Below are positions 46,869-56,628 of a stretch of DNA of 64,000 nucleotides, one piece after another; positions within the stretch are counted from its first letter, which is position 1, and every line of letters starts with the position of its first letter. The notes beneath the pieces were generated by a model that made no database searches, was not told where the DNA came from, and saw only the letters and a program-made list of their open reading frames with translations. Source of the stretch: Fuerstiella sp. (GTDB lineage Bacteria > Planctomycetota > Planctomycetia > Planctomycetales > Planctomycetaceae); contig JAQWOH010000040.1 in NCBI GenBank assembly GCA_029245955.1, forward strand, positions 173,004-237,003, given 5' to 3'. Both the position numbers and the translations under genes were made by a program.

Positions 46869-49448
46869 CTACGGCCCGGTCTTGCTCTTTGATTTAGACA
46901 ACGATGGAGAACGTGCTGATGATGACGCACCCGTCTTGACAGACGCTCCACTGGAGAAGAACCGCTGGAGAGACTCAAACTCCATTCCGTCCGGCACTGT
47001 AATCACCCTGACAGACTGTTTGCTGCGCAGGTCAATCCGCATCGCTAATTGCTCGACTTCTTTAAACAACTGCTCCGGAGCTGTCACAATCAGCGAGTTA
47101 CTTGGTTCGTGAACAGCGATGGTCATTTTCGGTTCAAGACTTCTCGGAGCCTGACCACCGGACTTGCGGGGATCAGCCTTGACGTCGCCCTTGTCCTTTT
47201 GTTTTTCGGATTTCGCAGCCTGGGCCGCAGCAGCTGCCGCGGCCGCGGCCTGTTGCGGTGAACCGGGCTGCCCCGTCCCCTTTGCATTTCCGGACACCCG
47301 CCCTTCGTAGGCCTCACGAATTGCTTTGGCAACTTCACCAGCCTTCGAATACACCAGTTCGATCACATGAGACGTGCCATAGGTTTCGATCGAAGTGATA
47401 CTGCTGTCTTTATCAACAATGGCCAGGTAAGTCTCGATTCGCTCGACATCGCTGGCGGTTCCCTGCACGATCAATCGATTCAAACGCGAGTCGGCAACAA
47501 TGGTTATTGCCCCGGCAATCATCGTCATTGTCCCGTCCCGCGACGTCACAATGCTGCCCAGGAAACTGCTGGACGTCGCTGACACGTATCCGTTCACCAG
47601 TTCTCCTTCGTCACCTTCAGCGGCGGCTTCGCCACCGTCAAGCAGTTCCGCCAGCATGCGAATCGCATCGTCAACCCTGGTGTACTTAAGATAGAACACA
47701 ACTGGTGGCGAGGGCATTGAATCGCCAGGACCGGCGATTGTTCGCAGATGCTGTTCGAACTGGTCGAGTGCATCAGTGTCCTCAGACTGCAGCAGCAGGC
47801 CTCGGGGAGTCAGCTGACACCGTATGGCAGGAGTCTGGCTGTTTGTAAGTTTGGTCAATAGCCGCGCGTTGGGCGGATCTGCCTGCGGCGATCGGGTAAC
47901 GGGCTCAGTCTTGAGCGTATTATCATTAACAACTCTCTCTGTATCTTCCGGATCAGTGATTTCAGGCGACGGATAGTAAAAGACCGGATTCGGCGACCGC
48001 CAGAACTTTGCGGCCGTCGCCAGCACCTGCTCAGCCTGTTTACCCCTGAAGGGCAGAATTCGAATCTGGTCACTACTGCCGACGCTGCTGTTGGTGTCCA
48101 GTTCCGCGACAATCTTTTTAATCTGCTCAATCTGATGCTTTCGGGCTCGGACGAACAGCCGCCGGTTGACCGGATCAGCATCGATCCTGGGGACGTCCAC
48201 ACTAACGTTGCTCTTCATGATCTCAAGGCCACGTGAATTACCGTGGCGTGTGAATGCCTCCATCCCGGCATCTTCACGGCGTCTGGCATCAGACAAATCC
48301 AGCATCTCTTCCAGCAGGCTGACCGCCAGATATGGATCGATCGTCTTTAACGGAATAACGGCAAATTCAGCTTCAGAGGCCTGCAGCTGAGCAACCGTCT
48401 GCTCAATCTCTGCCTGAATCTCTGCAGTCGCCAGAGCAACAATACTGCCGCCCGCCTGATCCATCGACAACCGAACAGTCTCGTCCGCCAGAAGAGTCTG
48501 CAACACGTCATACACGATCTGAACATTGCCGCCTTCCACACTGTGGGTCTGCAATACGGCCTTGCCGTCAGATGAAGTCAGACTGTTCGTCGGTTGGTCG
48601 ATCGCTGTAATTAATCCTTCAATCAGCTTAACCTTGTCTTCGATTCCCGTAACAAAGATGTTCTTTCCCTGCAGGTCAGCAGACAGGCTGACATCGATCC
48701 CGATCATCTCTCCCGTCGCCAGTCCCAGGTGTGGACGAGCCACAATCAGAATATCCTCGGCATCTGCGTGCTTCAGAGTGAAGCTCTTGACAACCGTTCC
48801 GTTGTCAAGAGTGTGAGGTTCGAAGGCCGCCAGAATCGTCCGTACACTTTTCAGGTTGCCCGCCGTGTCTGTCACCATCAATTGATTCGTTTTTGCAAAC
48901 ACAGCCGGGGGAGTCATCAGACTTAGGGCGTTCAACTCTTCGACAGCGTCCTCGGCGGCAAGTTCACCCAGCGGAAAAATGCACTTCACAACGTCGTGAT
49001 CACTTAATCCATCCAGTTGTTCCACCGTGACCAGCTTGGCCAGAACATTCAACTGCTGCATGCTTCGCGGATCGGTGAGGTTTATCACCGACAGCAGCTT
49101 GCCGCTGCGAACCAGACTGAATCCCTGAGGAAGCAGAAACAGATTGACTCGGTCAATAGCTTCCTGCGGCGTAAATGGGTTGCTGTCGGAATATGTAAAA
49201 CTGCCGGTCGGAAGTCCACCAATGTGCAGTGCCAGATCAGACGAATCGGCCAGCCACTGAATCACATCACGCCACGGAGCTCCGTCGAACGAGAACTCGA
49301 GTACAGCGTTCGAATCTGTCGTTATCGTTGCAACCGCCACGGCCCCCGGAGTTTCCTGTGCCTGAACCAGCGACGGTTGCACAACGGCAACCGTCAGCGT
49401 TGCTGTGATGAGAATCCGGCGGCATTGAGGTAATAGAGAATCTAACAT
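46869..49448 (-). CDS. Secretin-N-domain protein without the pore domain
   Basis: I start at ATG 49448, where a signal peptide begins (CRRILITATLTVAVVQPSLVQA); the frame is open to 49580 but upstream residues look untranslated. The 859 residues are built from repeated secretin_N/NolW-like modules: FDGAPWRDVIQWLADSSDL and AIDRVNLFLLPQGFSLV at the N-terminus, VKSFTLKHADAEDILIVARP, VIPLKTIDPYLAVSLLEEML, RRLFVRARKHQIEQIKKIVAEL, VIELVYSKAGEVAKAIREAY, NSLIVTAPEQLFKEVEQLAMRID. An Ala run with a Lys/Asp-rich stretch lies near 720-760. The C-terminal secretin barrel that forms the outer-membrane pore is missing and the protein ends in a Ser/Lys tail. It may be a periplasmic ring component or scaffold. 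Confidence 0.8.
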   Translation of the reverse strand: MLDSLLPQCRRILITATLTVAVVQPSLVQAQETPGAVAVATITTDSNAVLEFSFDGAPWRDVIQWLADSSDLALHIGGLPTGSFTYSDSNPFTPQEAIDRVNLFLLPQGFSLVRSGKLLSVINLTDPRSMQQLNVLAKLVTVEQLDGLSDHDVVKCIFPLGELAAEDAVEELNALSLMTPPAVFAKTNQLMVTDTAGNLKSVRTILAAFEPHTLDNGTVVKSFTLKHADAEDILIVARPHLGLATGEMIGIDVSLSADLQGKNIFVTGIEDKVKLIEGLITAIDQPTNSLTSSDGKAVLQTHSVEGGNVQIVYDVLQTLLADETVRLSMDQAGGSIVALATAEIQAEIEQTVAQLQASEAEFAVIPLKTIDPYLAVSLLEEMLDLSDARRREDAGMEAFTRHGNSRGLEIMKSNVSVDVPRIDADPVNRRLFVRARKHQIEQIKKIVAELDTNSSVGSSDQIRILPFRGKQAEQVLATAAKFWRSPNPVFYYPSPEITDPEDTERVVNDNTLKTEPVTRSPQADPPNARLLTKLTNSQTPAIRCQLTPRGLLLQSEDTDALDQFEQHLRTIAGPGDSMPSPPVVFYLKYTRVDDAIRMLAELLDGGEAAAEGDEGELVNGYVSATSSSFLGSIVTSRDGTMTMIAGAITIVADSRLNRLIVQGTASDVERIETYLAIVDKDSSITSIETYGTSHVIELVYSKAGEVAKAIREAYEGRVSGNAKGTGQPGSPQQAAAAAAAAAQAAKSEKQKDKGDVKADPRKSGGQAPRSLEPKMTIAVHEPSNSLIVTAPEQLFKEVEQLAMRIDLRSKQSVRVITVPDGMEFESLQRFFSSGASVKTGASSSARSPSLSKSKSKTGP

Positions 49449-50340
49449 GCAGAAGTGTTGGAAAATATTGAAGTGTGTAGTACGCGTCGCTGATTGGGCA
49501 GCTGCGATCAGACGCGTGTGAAGAACGTCATGTGAGGAACGGTGGGGGAGAGAGATGAAGGCCTGTTGGGGCGGCAGCACAGACCGGTTTGTCGATAACC
49601 TTTGCTTGTGACATTGTTCTATGCTGGTTGGACTGCGACGTGAACCGCAACAGACAGACGATCGCGTTTTTCGTCAGAAACATTCATCTAAAGACAACCA
49701 GGAATTTCGCAGAATGGTGGACACCGTATTGGGTTTTATGTCACTGAATTCTTGAGAATTTGGACGGTAACTCAGGATAACACTGGAAGGACGAGATTAA
49801 ATGAGTCGCTGAAAGCGCTGGTGCTGCGAACCTGGATAAAAGCAGATTGGGAAAACTGCCGTGACCAGCCTATCGAAAATGCAGTGCAAACAACAACGTT
49901 CCTTAGGTCACAATAAAGGCAGACTGAGGCGGGCTTCGAATCGCGTGGGTTTCCGGTTTGTAGCGATTGTCCGACGTCGTAGCCTGTCCCTGCCAACAGG
50001 ATTTGCTCGCTCATTGCCATGCAATTCGGTCAAATCAACCGCAGGTCACTGACCGTGTTTCCGGCGGATCGTAGTGAATCGGAGGCGATCACAAGGCTTT
50101 ATTCTTCCAGCTCGAGAGTTCTAAATGCGGACAACCCGCATTTGGTATCAGCCCGCTCGACTCTGCTGTTGATAATATGGGCTGAGCTTGCGGCCCTATT
50201 GTTAGAAAACCCGGTGTAACTGACCGCTCCGACATATCCATTGAAGTTTGCCGGATCCGTAAGACGATCACCTTGACGGAGGAACCAAGTGGAAACTGGT
50301 ATGTGTTGACGGACTCGAATGCCGCCTCTCGTCGGGTCGA
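49449..50340. other. Divergent intergenic region, about 890 bp
   Basis: No gene is convincing: short frames on both strands lack motifs or good starts. It separates the secretin-like operon from the efflux cluster and should carry both promoters. A short perfect hairpin lies at 50123-50143. Confidence 0.5.
50123..50143. repeat. 8-bp perfect inverted repeat upstream of the efflux cluster
   Basis: AAATGCGG and CCGCATTT flank a five-base loop about 200 bp before the TolC-like gene. There is no T-run after it, so it is not a standard terminator; it could be an operator or chance. Confidence 0.4.
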
Positions 50341-52980
50341 ATGGAACTCCCGTCTATGCGCGGTTTCCTACATGATTGGCCTGTCGGAACGTTCTTTCTG
50401 TTGGCAGCCGTTGCGTTCAGCGCCAGTGGGTGCTCCCGCAGGGAATATCGGTTGGAAGCGAACCGCGAAGCGTACGGGACCATCTCTGAACGAAACGGTG
50501 ACCCCCGCTGGGCTGCTGCCGACATCAGTATCGAAATCGACCCCCGCAGTCGCTATTTCGACCACTACGACCCTGACTGTGCGCCCATGCCTCAGGACGA
50601 CCCCGCAGCGCACAGCTACATGCGCTGCGTTGACGGCATGAAGGGCTGGAAGCACTGGTACGACAACGGAGTCCGATCCGACCTGGAAAACCCCGCGTGG
50701 CGCGAGGAGCTGTCAAAATATGCTGAAACCAATGAGAACGGTGCTGTAAGACTAAACGTCGATTCCGCACTCAGACTTTCATATGTCCACTCGCCCAGCC
50801 ACCAGAGTCAGCTGGAGACCCTGTATCTGTCCGCGTTGGACGTCACACGAGAACGCTGGCGTCTGGACACACAGTTCACTGGTGGATTTGACACAGTATT
50901 CCTTCACAGTGGACAGAAGACGGCTGGCGGGGAAAGCAATCGACTGACTACGGGGCGGGGTATCGGAGCACTGGGAGTTCCGTTTGCCGGACGCTTCGGT
51001 GGAGGTGGAAATACCCTTCAGTTAAATCGAAGTTTTGCAACGGCCGGCGAAATGGTGGCGGGAATCGCCAATGCCTTCACATGGGAATTCACAAATGGCA
51101 ACGTGAATTTTGCAGGGTCGCTGCTGAGCGCCAGCTTTGTGCAGCCGCTGCTGCGCGGTGCTGGTCGCAGTATTGCACTGGAAGACCTGACTCAGGTTGA
51201 ACGCAACCTGCTGGCGAACCTGAGGGCCTATGCTCAGTTCAGGCAGGGGTTCTATACGCAGGTGGCCATTGGCGAACTGGGCGTCAGGGGACCGCAGCGC
51301 GGCGGATCGGGAACAACTCTGACTTCGTTTTCCGGGGGCGGCAACGTAGGTGGCTATGCCGGACTGCTGCAGCAGTTGCAACGGAAACGGAACAGCGAAG
51401 ACACCCTCAGTCTGCAGGAGCGCACGTTTGCGCGACTGGAAGCATTCTACGACAAAGGGCTGATCGATCTGGTTCAGGTGGACCAGTTTGAACAGGACAT
51501 TGAAACCGCCAAAGCTGCACTGCTGTTGCAGGAAAACAATCTCGAACTGGCCCTCGATGGCTACAAGACACGTACACTGGGCCTGCCACCAGACCTTCCG
51601 ATTGACCTGGATGATGAGTTGATTCGTCAGTTCCAGCTGTTCGCGAGAGAAGCGACGGACATCCTGAATATGGTGGTACTGCTACAGGGTCGCGCCGGTG
51701 AACTGTTTACGGAAGGAGAGGATCAGATCATACCCACTGTTGCCGGAATTGATTCGGTACTGAGAGACGTCACGCCCCTGGTCGCACCCATTCAGAATCT
51801 AATTCAACGGATTCCGGAAGAACTGCAGCGAATGGACGAAGTTGTAGTGTTGCGGATGAAAGCAGCATCTGAGGATGAAGAAATGCCGGAAGAAAACCGG
51901 CAGGACCTGGCAGAACGGCTTGCCGAAGAAAGAAAAGATCTCGGCGAAGATATGGCAGATCTAACCTCACAGTTCGCAGAACAGACCACGAAACTGACGA
52001 AGCTGCGGGATTTACTGTCAGAAGAGACGCGAGACATAACCGCTCGTGGTGTCGTCAACTGGCTTACGGCGACTCTCAATATTGTCGATCAGCTCGCCCT
52101 TGTACAGGCCCGGGCTCGGCTGGAATCAGTGATGGTGGAAAGCGTGGAGCTGGAACCAGTGGCCGCATTTGAGATTGCTCTGCAAAACCGCCTGGACTTC
52201 ATGAATGGTCGGTCCGCCCTTGTCGACAGCTGGCGTGACATTCAGATCGCGGCCAATGCGTTGCGATCAAATGTTACCGTTGGTGCTGCCGCCAGTACCG
52301 GAACCGTTCAGAACAACGTGGTCAGCTTTGATGCGGCCAACTCAACCGCAACTCTGGGTATTCAGTTCGACGCTCCACTAACGCGGCTACTGGAACGAAA
52401 CGGATACAGCGAAACGCTGATCAGCTATCAGCAGGATCGTCGTGCACTGATTCAATCCCGCGACTCTCTTTATCTGGGCGTCCGCGCATTATTGCGGCAG
52501 CTTAAGCAGCTGCGAGAGAATCTTGAAATTCAGCGTCGTGCCGTAACAATCGCCATTCGACGAGTCGACCAGACACAACGCAAGCTGAACGCTCCGGGGC
52601 GAATTCCCCAACCCGGGCAGCGACCGCAGATTAGTCCGACCACCGCAATCAACCTGTTGAGTGCGCAGCGTTCCTTCCTGTCCACACAAAACAGCTTCCT
52701 GAGTGCCTGGCTCAGCTACTATGCAGCAAGGATCAGACTCTATCGGGAACTTGGTATCATGACGCTGGATTCAGATGGCAAGTGGATCGATTTTCCCATC
52801 ACACCTGGAACCGCCGATAAGGAAGCTGATGCAGAAGATGAGTCAGAGATTCCGGTTTTACCTCCGCCAATTCCTCTGGGATCGCAGATACCACCGGGAT
52901 TTGACGACGGTGGACAGAAGGCAGGCGGGCAGTCAGCGCATCTGGTGAACAACGCGGACGATGCCCCGGTAATCCAATGA
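50341..52980 (+). CDS. TolC-family outer-membrane efflux lipoprotein, unusually long
   Basis: ATG 50341 (or 50356) leads to a lipoprotein signal (VGTFFLLAAVAFSASGC) with the acylated Cys in SASGC. Two outer-membrane-efflux-type halves are visible: one with LDVTRERWRLDTQFTGGFD, YAQFRQGFYTQV and LIDLVQVDQFEQDIETAKAAL, the other with EIALQNRLDFMNGRSALVDSWR, SLYLGVRALLRQLKQLRE and SAQRSFLSTQNSFLSAWLSYY. At 879 residues it is nearly twice a usual TolC. The extra length includes an acidic, helical stretch at about 500-560 (EEMPEENRQDLAERLAEERKD and on). It would form the outer-membrane channel for the two HlyD-type adaptors and the permease downstream. Confidence 0.85.
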   Translation: MELPSMRGFLHDWPVGTFFLLAAVAFSASGCSRREYRLEANREAYGTISERNGDPRWAAADISIEIDPRSRYFDHYDPDCAPMPQDDPAAHSYMRCVDGMKGWKHWYDNGVRSDLENPAWREELSKYAETNENGAVRLNVDSALRLSYVHSPSHQSQLETLYLSALDVTRERWRLDTQFTGGFDTVFLHSGQKTAGGESNRLTTGRGIGALGVPFAGRFGGGGNTLQLNRSFATAGEMVAGIANAFTWEFTNGNVNFAGSLLSASFVQPLLRGAGRSIALEDLTQVERNLLANLRAYAQFRQGFYTQVAIGELGVRGPQRGGSGTTLTSFSGGGNVGGYAGLLQQLQRKRNSEDTLSLQERTFARLEAFYDKGLIDLVQVDQFEQDIETAKAALLLQENNLELALDGYKTRTLGLPPDLPIDLDDELIRQFQLFAREATDILNMVVLLQGRAGELFTEGEDQIIPTVAGIDSVLRDVTPLVAPIQNLIQRIPEELQRMDEVVVLRMKAASEDEEMPEENRQDLAERLAEERKDLGEDMADLTSQFAEQTTKLTKLRDLLSEETRDITARGVVNWLTATLNIVDQLALVQARARLESVMVESVELEPVAAFEIALQNRLDFMNGRSALVDSWRDIQIAANALRSNVTVGAAASTGTVQNNVVSFDAANSTATLGIQFDAPLTRLLERNGYSETLISYQQDRRALIQSRDSLYLGVRALLRQLKQLRENLEIQRRAVTIAIRRVDQTQRKLNAPGRIPQPGQRPQISPTTAINLLSAQRSFLSTQNSFLSAWLSYYAARIRLYRELGIMTLDSDGKWIDFPITPGTADKEADAEDESEIPVLPPPIPLGSQIPPGFDDGGQKAGGQSAHLVNNADDAPVIQ

Positions 52981-53380
52981 CTTCGTCTGGATCAAACCAA
53001 AAAGCATTCTGGAATAATACAGCAAATGGGATATTCTGGAGCTTCCGGAACGTATGAATTGGCGCCGGAACGAAAAAACGTCAGTCCTGATGTCGTCAGC
53101 GACAAATGGAAATCCGTCTTTTCATTGACGTGCCGAGAATGACTGAAACGCACGAATTCTTCACGATCTGCCGCAAAATCAGGGGAATGATGTCCACGAT
53201 CTGAAAAAGTCCGTGGTTCTCTTCTGCAAAGAAAACCGGAATCCCATAATCTCCGGCAATGCTGCGGACTTGTGAACATTGGTCGGACTGGCGAAAATTC
53301 AGCTTCGCCGGCCTCAGGCGATCGAAGTCCTGCGAATCCACCTACCTGAGCGACAACCTCCGTTGCCGTGGAGACGAAGA
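52981..53380. other. Gap inside the efflux cluster
   Basis: About 400 bp between the TolC-like and first HlyD-like gene. A minus-strand frame (53096-53341) reads protein-like for about 80 codons but has no recognised motif. I do not call a gene here. Confidence 0.4.
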
Positions 53381-54895
53381 GTGTCGACCGACATCCTTCC
53401 CGAAATTCAAACATCTGCCGGACAACAAACTCCAGCCCAGGAGCAGCGTGTCCCTCTGCGCAATGATGCTAAGCCGGCATCACACAGCAACTGGTGGAAA
53501 TTCTGTCTGCTTCTGGTCGTATGCGCTGCAGTAGTGACGTCAGCTGTCGTCCTCAGTCCCGGGTTTCTGTCCACGCCGGATACCGGATCAGAACTGACCC
53601 ACACGATCACACGTGGTGATCTGATTGTTTCCGTCATCGAGCAGGGAACTCTGGAAAGTTCAAACAACACCGAAATCCTCTGCAAGGTCCGAGGCTTCAG
53701 CACGGTCACTTGGGTGATAGAAGGCGGTACGACCGTCGAACCGGGCGATGAACTTGTCCGCCTGGACACGAAGCTGATTGAAGAACAACTGAGCCTTACA
53801 AGAACGAATACGTTTGAGGCAAAGTCGATGCTCGAACGAACTCGAGCCGACGCTGAAAAGGCCGCGATCGCGATCGATGCCTATGTCAAGGGAAGATACC
53901 CGTCAGAACTGCAGGACCGGGAACAACAGATAGAAGTTGCCGAACGGAATCTGCAGGTCGCGGGAAAGATGCAGGCATACTCCAACACGCTGTTTCAGCA
54001 GGGTTATGTCACTGAGCTCGAAGTCGAGGCAAACGCGTACTCGCTGGAACAGGCAAAACTGGAACTCGAAGTTCGCCAGACGCAACTCAAGGTGTTGAAA
54101 GATTACACCAGAAAAATGCGGATGGAAACGATGCAGGGCAATCTGAAAGCCACGACGACAAAGGTGCAGTCTGACGAAGCCGCACTCAGAATGGAGGAAA
54201 GCCGTAAAACCCGCGTGATGCAGGAACTGAAAGACTGTGTCATCACCGCCGAACGCAGTGGTCTGGTCATCTATCCTACCGCTGAGGCCTGGAAGGATGC
54301 TCCGGATATCGCGCAGGGAGTGACCGTACGAAAGGATCAGGTGCTTCTGCTCATGCCCGATCTGTCAAAGATGCAGGTAAAAGTCGGTATCCACGAATCC
54401 ATCATCGACCGTGTCAAACCCGGCCTGATGGCCCGAATCACCATGCCCGACCAGACACTGGAAGCCAAAGTTACCAAGGTTGCGTCAGTCACGCGACCAG
54501 CCGGCTGGTGGACAGGAAACGTTGTGAAGTATGACACGATTATTGAACTGCCTTCGGCGGAACGTTTAAAGCCCGGGATGAGCGCCGAAGTGGAAGTCAT
54601 CATGGCTCGACACGAAGACGTCGTTACAATTCCTATCGCTGCAATCGTCGCAACCGACGAAGGTGATTTCTGCTGGGTCAGGACGACCGACGGAACGAAG
54701 CGACGGGTGTTGAAACTCGGTGACACAAATGATGTATCCATCGTTGTCACCGGAGGTGTGAAGGAAGGTGATGAAGTCATCCTCAATCCTCTGGCACACA
54801 TCAAGGAAGCTCAGGACGAGACTCTGAAAACAAACGACAGCATGCTGAACGACAGGCTCGACGCCACGGTCGCCGCGAAATCGGGGAGCGAGTGA
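53381..54895 (+). CDS. HlyD/MacA-type periplasmic adaptor, paralogue 1
   Basis: GTG 53381 has a GGAG site seven bases upstream, which decides the start; the open frame runs back to 53279 without such a site. The 504-residue protein has one N-terminal membrane helix (FCLLLVVCAAVVTSAVVL), a biotinyl-lipoyl-like half (LIVSVIEQGTLESSNNTEI, PGDELVRLDTKLIEEQ), a long helical hairpin (about 160-290), and a beta-barrel part (VRKDQVLLLMPDLSKMQVKV, LKPGMSAEVEVIMARHEDVV). It links an inner-membrane permease to a TolC channel. The next gene is a close paralogue starting five bases after this one's stop. Export of an unknown molecule or lipoprotein is likely. Confidence 0.88.
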   Translation: MSTDILPEIQTSAGQQTPAQEQRVPLRNDAKPASHSNWWKFCLLLVVCAAVVTSAVVLSPGFLSTPDTGSELTHTITRGDLIVSVIEQGTLESSNNTEILCKVRGFSTVTWVIEGGTTVEPGDELVRLDTKLIEEQLSLTRTNTFEAKSMLERTRADAEKAAIAIDAYVKGRYPSELQDREQQIEVAERNLQVAGKMQAYSNTLFQQGYVTELEVEANAYSLEQAKLELEVRQTQLKVLKDYTRKMRMETMQGNLKATTTKVQSDEAALRMEESRKTRVMQELKDCVITAERSGLVIYPTAEAWKDAPDIAQGVTVRKDQVLLLMPDLSKMQVKVGIHESIIDRVKPGLMARITMPDQTLEAKVTKVASVTRPAGWWTGNVVKYDTIIELPSAERLKPGMSAEVEVIMARHEDVVTIPIAAIVATDEGDFCWVRTTDGTKRRVLKLGDTNDVSIVVTGGVKEGDEVILNPLAHIKEAQDETLKTNDSMLNDRLDATVAAKSGSE

Positions 54896-54899
54896 ACCA

Positions 54900-56393
54900 A
54901 TGACCAGCAGATCCAATGACGATTTCCGCGACAGTCCGCGAGGCCAATGGTGGAAACGAGCGCTCTTCGCGATCTTCGTCATTGCTGTGTTTGCAGTCAT
55001 CGTCACGACACTGGCCAATCCAAACCCGACTCAGGACAGCAGTTCGCTCCTGACTCACAAGGTCACCCGGGGCGACCTGCTGGTCACAGTCATCGAGCAG
55101 GGCACACTGGAAAGCTCTGAGAACACGGAAATCAAGTGCAAGGTGCGCGGCGATAACACGGTCATCTGGGTCGTCGAAAACGGCACATACGTGGAACCCG
55201 GCGACGAACTGGTGAGACTGGACACGCTGTTCATGGAGGAACAGATTGCGGAACGTACAAAATATGCCCTGTGGACAAGATCGGGAGCGGAACGGTCGCG
55301 TGCCAATCTTGAGCGAGCCAAACTGGCAGTTGGTGCATATGAGCACGGAGATTACATAGTCGCACTTAAGGTGCTGCAAAAAGAATTTGCTGTTAAAGAA
55401 GCACTTCTGCTCACGGCGAAGGACCTGCTGGCTCATGAAGAAACGATGGCGGAAGCCGGCTACAAGAGTGAACTGGATGTCGAGGAAAAGACGTTTGCTG
55501 TCACACGTGCTGATTTGGATGTGAAGCTCATCGCGACTCAGATCGAAGTCCTGAAAGAGTTCACGAAAAACGAAGAACTGGCTATGCGGAAGGGTGACCT
55601 CAGAGCCTCGGATGCACGACTCAAGGCAGAAGAAGAGCGAGTCTTTGCGGACAACCGTCGCCTGGAACGCGCCGAAGAGGAAATGTTGTACTGTGTTGTA
55701 AAGGCTGAAAAAGCCGGCATGGTGATTCACCCTTCGTCTGCACGATGGAAAAATGCCCCGGAAATCGAAGAGGGAGCCACGGTCCACAAGGATCAGGTTC
55801 TGCTGTTGATGCCTGATCTGACAAAGATGCAGGTCAAGGTTGGCATTCACGAATCGATGGTCGATCGAGTCAAGCCCGGCCTGGAAGCCATTGTGACCGT
55901 GTCTGACCGTACGCTGAAAGCCGAGGTTGAGTCCGTCGCAACAGTGACGAGTCCTGCCGGATGGTGGACGGGAAACCAGGTCAAATATGACACGATCATC
56001 AGGCTTCCTGAAGGAGAGACCCTCAACCCGGGCATGAGCGCGGGAGTGGAGGTCATTATGGCCCGGCACGAAGACGTACTGACCATTCCGGTTGCGGCCG
56101 TGCTGGAAACGCCCGACGAGTATCTGTGCTGGGTACAGACGCCTGTAGGACCGCAGCGACGTGTTCTTGAACTTGGAGACAGCAACGACGTTTCCATTCT
56201 TGTGGAAACCGGCCTGACGGAAGGTGAAGATGTCGTGCTCAACCCCACGGCGTCAATTGAAGAAGCGCAGGAAGAAGCCGCAAGGACAATTTCGGAATCG
56301 AATGAAACAGACGAAGACGAAGACGAAGACAAGGCCGGGGATTACAAGGATCCCAAAGTCAAATTAACATCTGCGAAGCCGCGGACTTCGTAA
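54900..56393 (+). CDS. HlyD/MacA-type periplasmic adaptor, paralogue 2
   Basis: ATG 54900 lies just after the preceding stop with a GGGGAG site upstream. The 497 residues parallel paralogue 1 throughout: membrane helix (ALFAIFVIAVFAVIVTTL), LLVTVIEQGTLESSENTEI, a helical hairpin, VHKDQVLLLMPDLTKMQVKV, PAGWWTGNQVKYDTIIRLP and LNPGMSAGVEVIMARHEDVL. The C-terminus ends in an acidic run (ETDEDEDEDEDK) absent from paralogue 1. Two adaptors side by side may form a mixed hexamer, as known for some tripartite pumps. It precedes the permease by about 235 bp. Confidence 0.88.
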   Translation: MTSRSNDDFRDSPRGQWWKRALFAIFVIAVFAVIVTTLANPNPTQDSSSLLTHKVTRGDLLVTVIEQGTLESSENTEIKCKVRGDNTVIWVVENGTYVEPGDELVRLDTLFMEEQIAERTKYALWTRSGAERSRANLERAKLAVGAYEHGDYIVALKVLQKEFAVKEALLLTAKDLLAHEETMAEAGYKSELDVEEKTFAVTRADLDVKLIATQIEVLKEFTKNEELAMRKGDLRASDARLKAEEERVFADNRRLERAEEEMLYCVVKAEKAGMVIHPSSARWKNAPEIEEGATVHKDQVLLLMPDLTKMQVKVGIHESMVDRVKPGLEAIVTVSDRTLKAEVESVATVTSPAGWWTGNQVKYDTIIRLPEGETLNPGMSAGVEVIMARHEDVLTIPVAAVLETPDEYLCWVQTPVGPQRRVLELGDSNDVSILVETGLTEGEDVVLNPTASIEEAQEEAARTISESNETDEDEDEDKAGDYKDPKVKLTSAKPRTS

Positions 56394-56628
56394 CCAGACT
56401 TTGGGCAGATGACCAGTGACGCCGTGTGGCTGTGTCTCGCACCCCCAAACACACCCGGAATTATACATCATACAATCTGGTCGGCTTGCCGCGTGATTAG
56501 CGACTTTTAGTTTCCACTTGGGCGTCAATCTGGGGCGGCCGGCCACCTTACACAGTCGCTGCTCGCTCTGCGGCCCAGTTCTTCTGATCGGGAATTGGTC
56601 AACGACTTACCTTAGCGCAGACCTTCGC

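Noticed and set aside
53096..53341. Minus-strand frame of about 80 codons between the TolC-like and HlyD-like genes
   Set aside because: Reads protein-like, but has a GTG start without a good site, no motif, and opposes the operon direction; kept only as a note.
54801..56069. Long minus-strand open frame (about 420 codons) opposite the second HlyD gene
   Set aside because: Mirrors a well-supported gene, has no signal or motif and is rich in residues produced by antisense reading.
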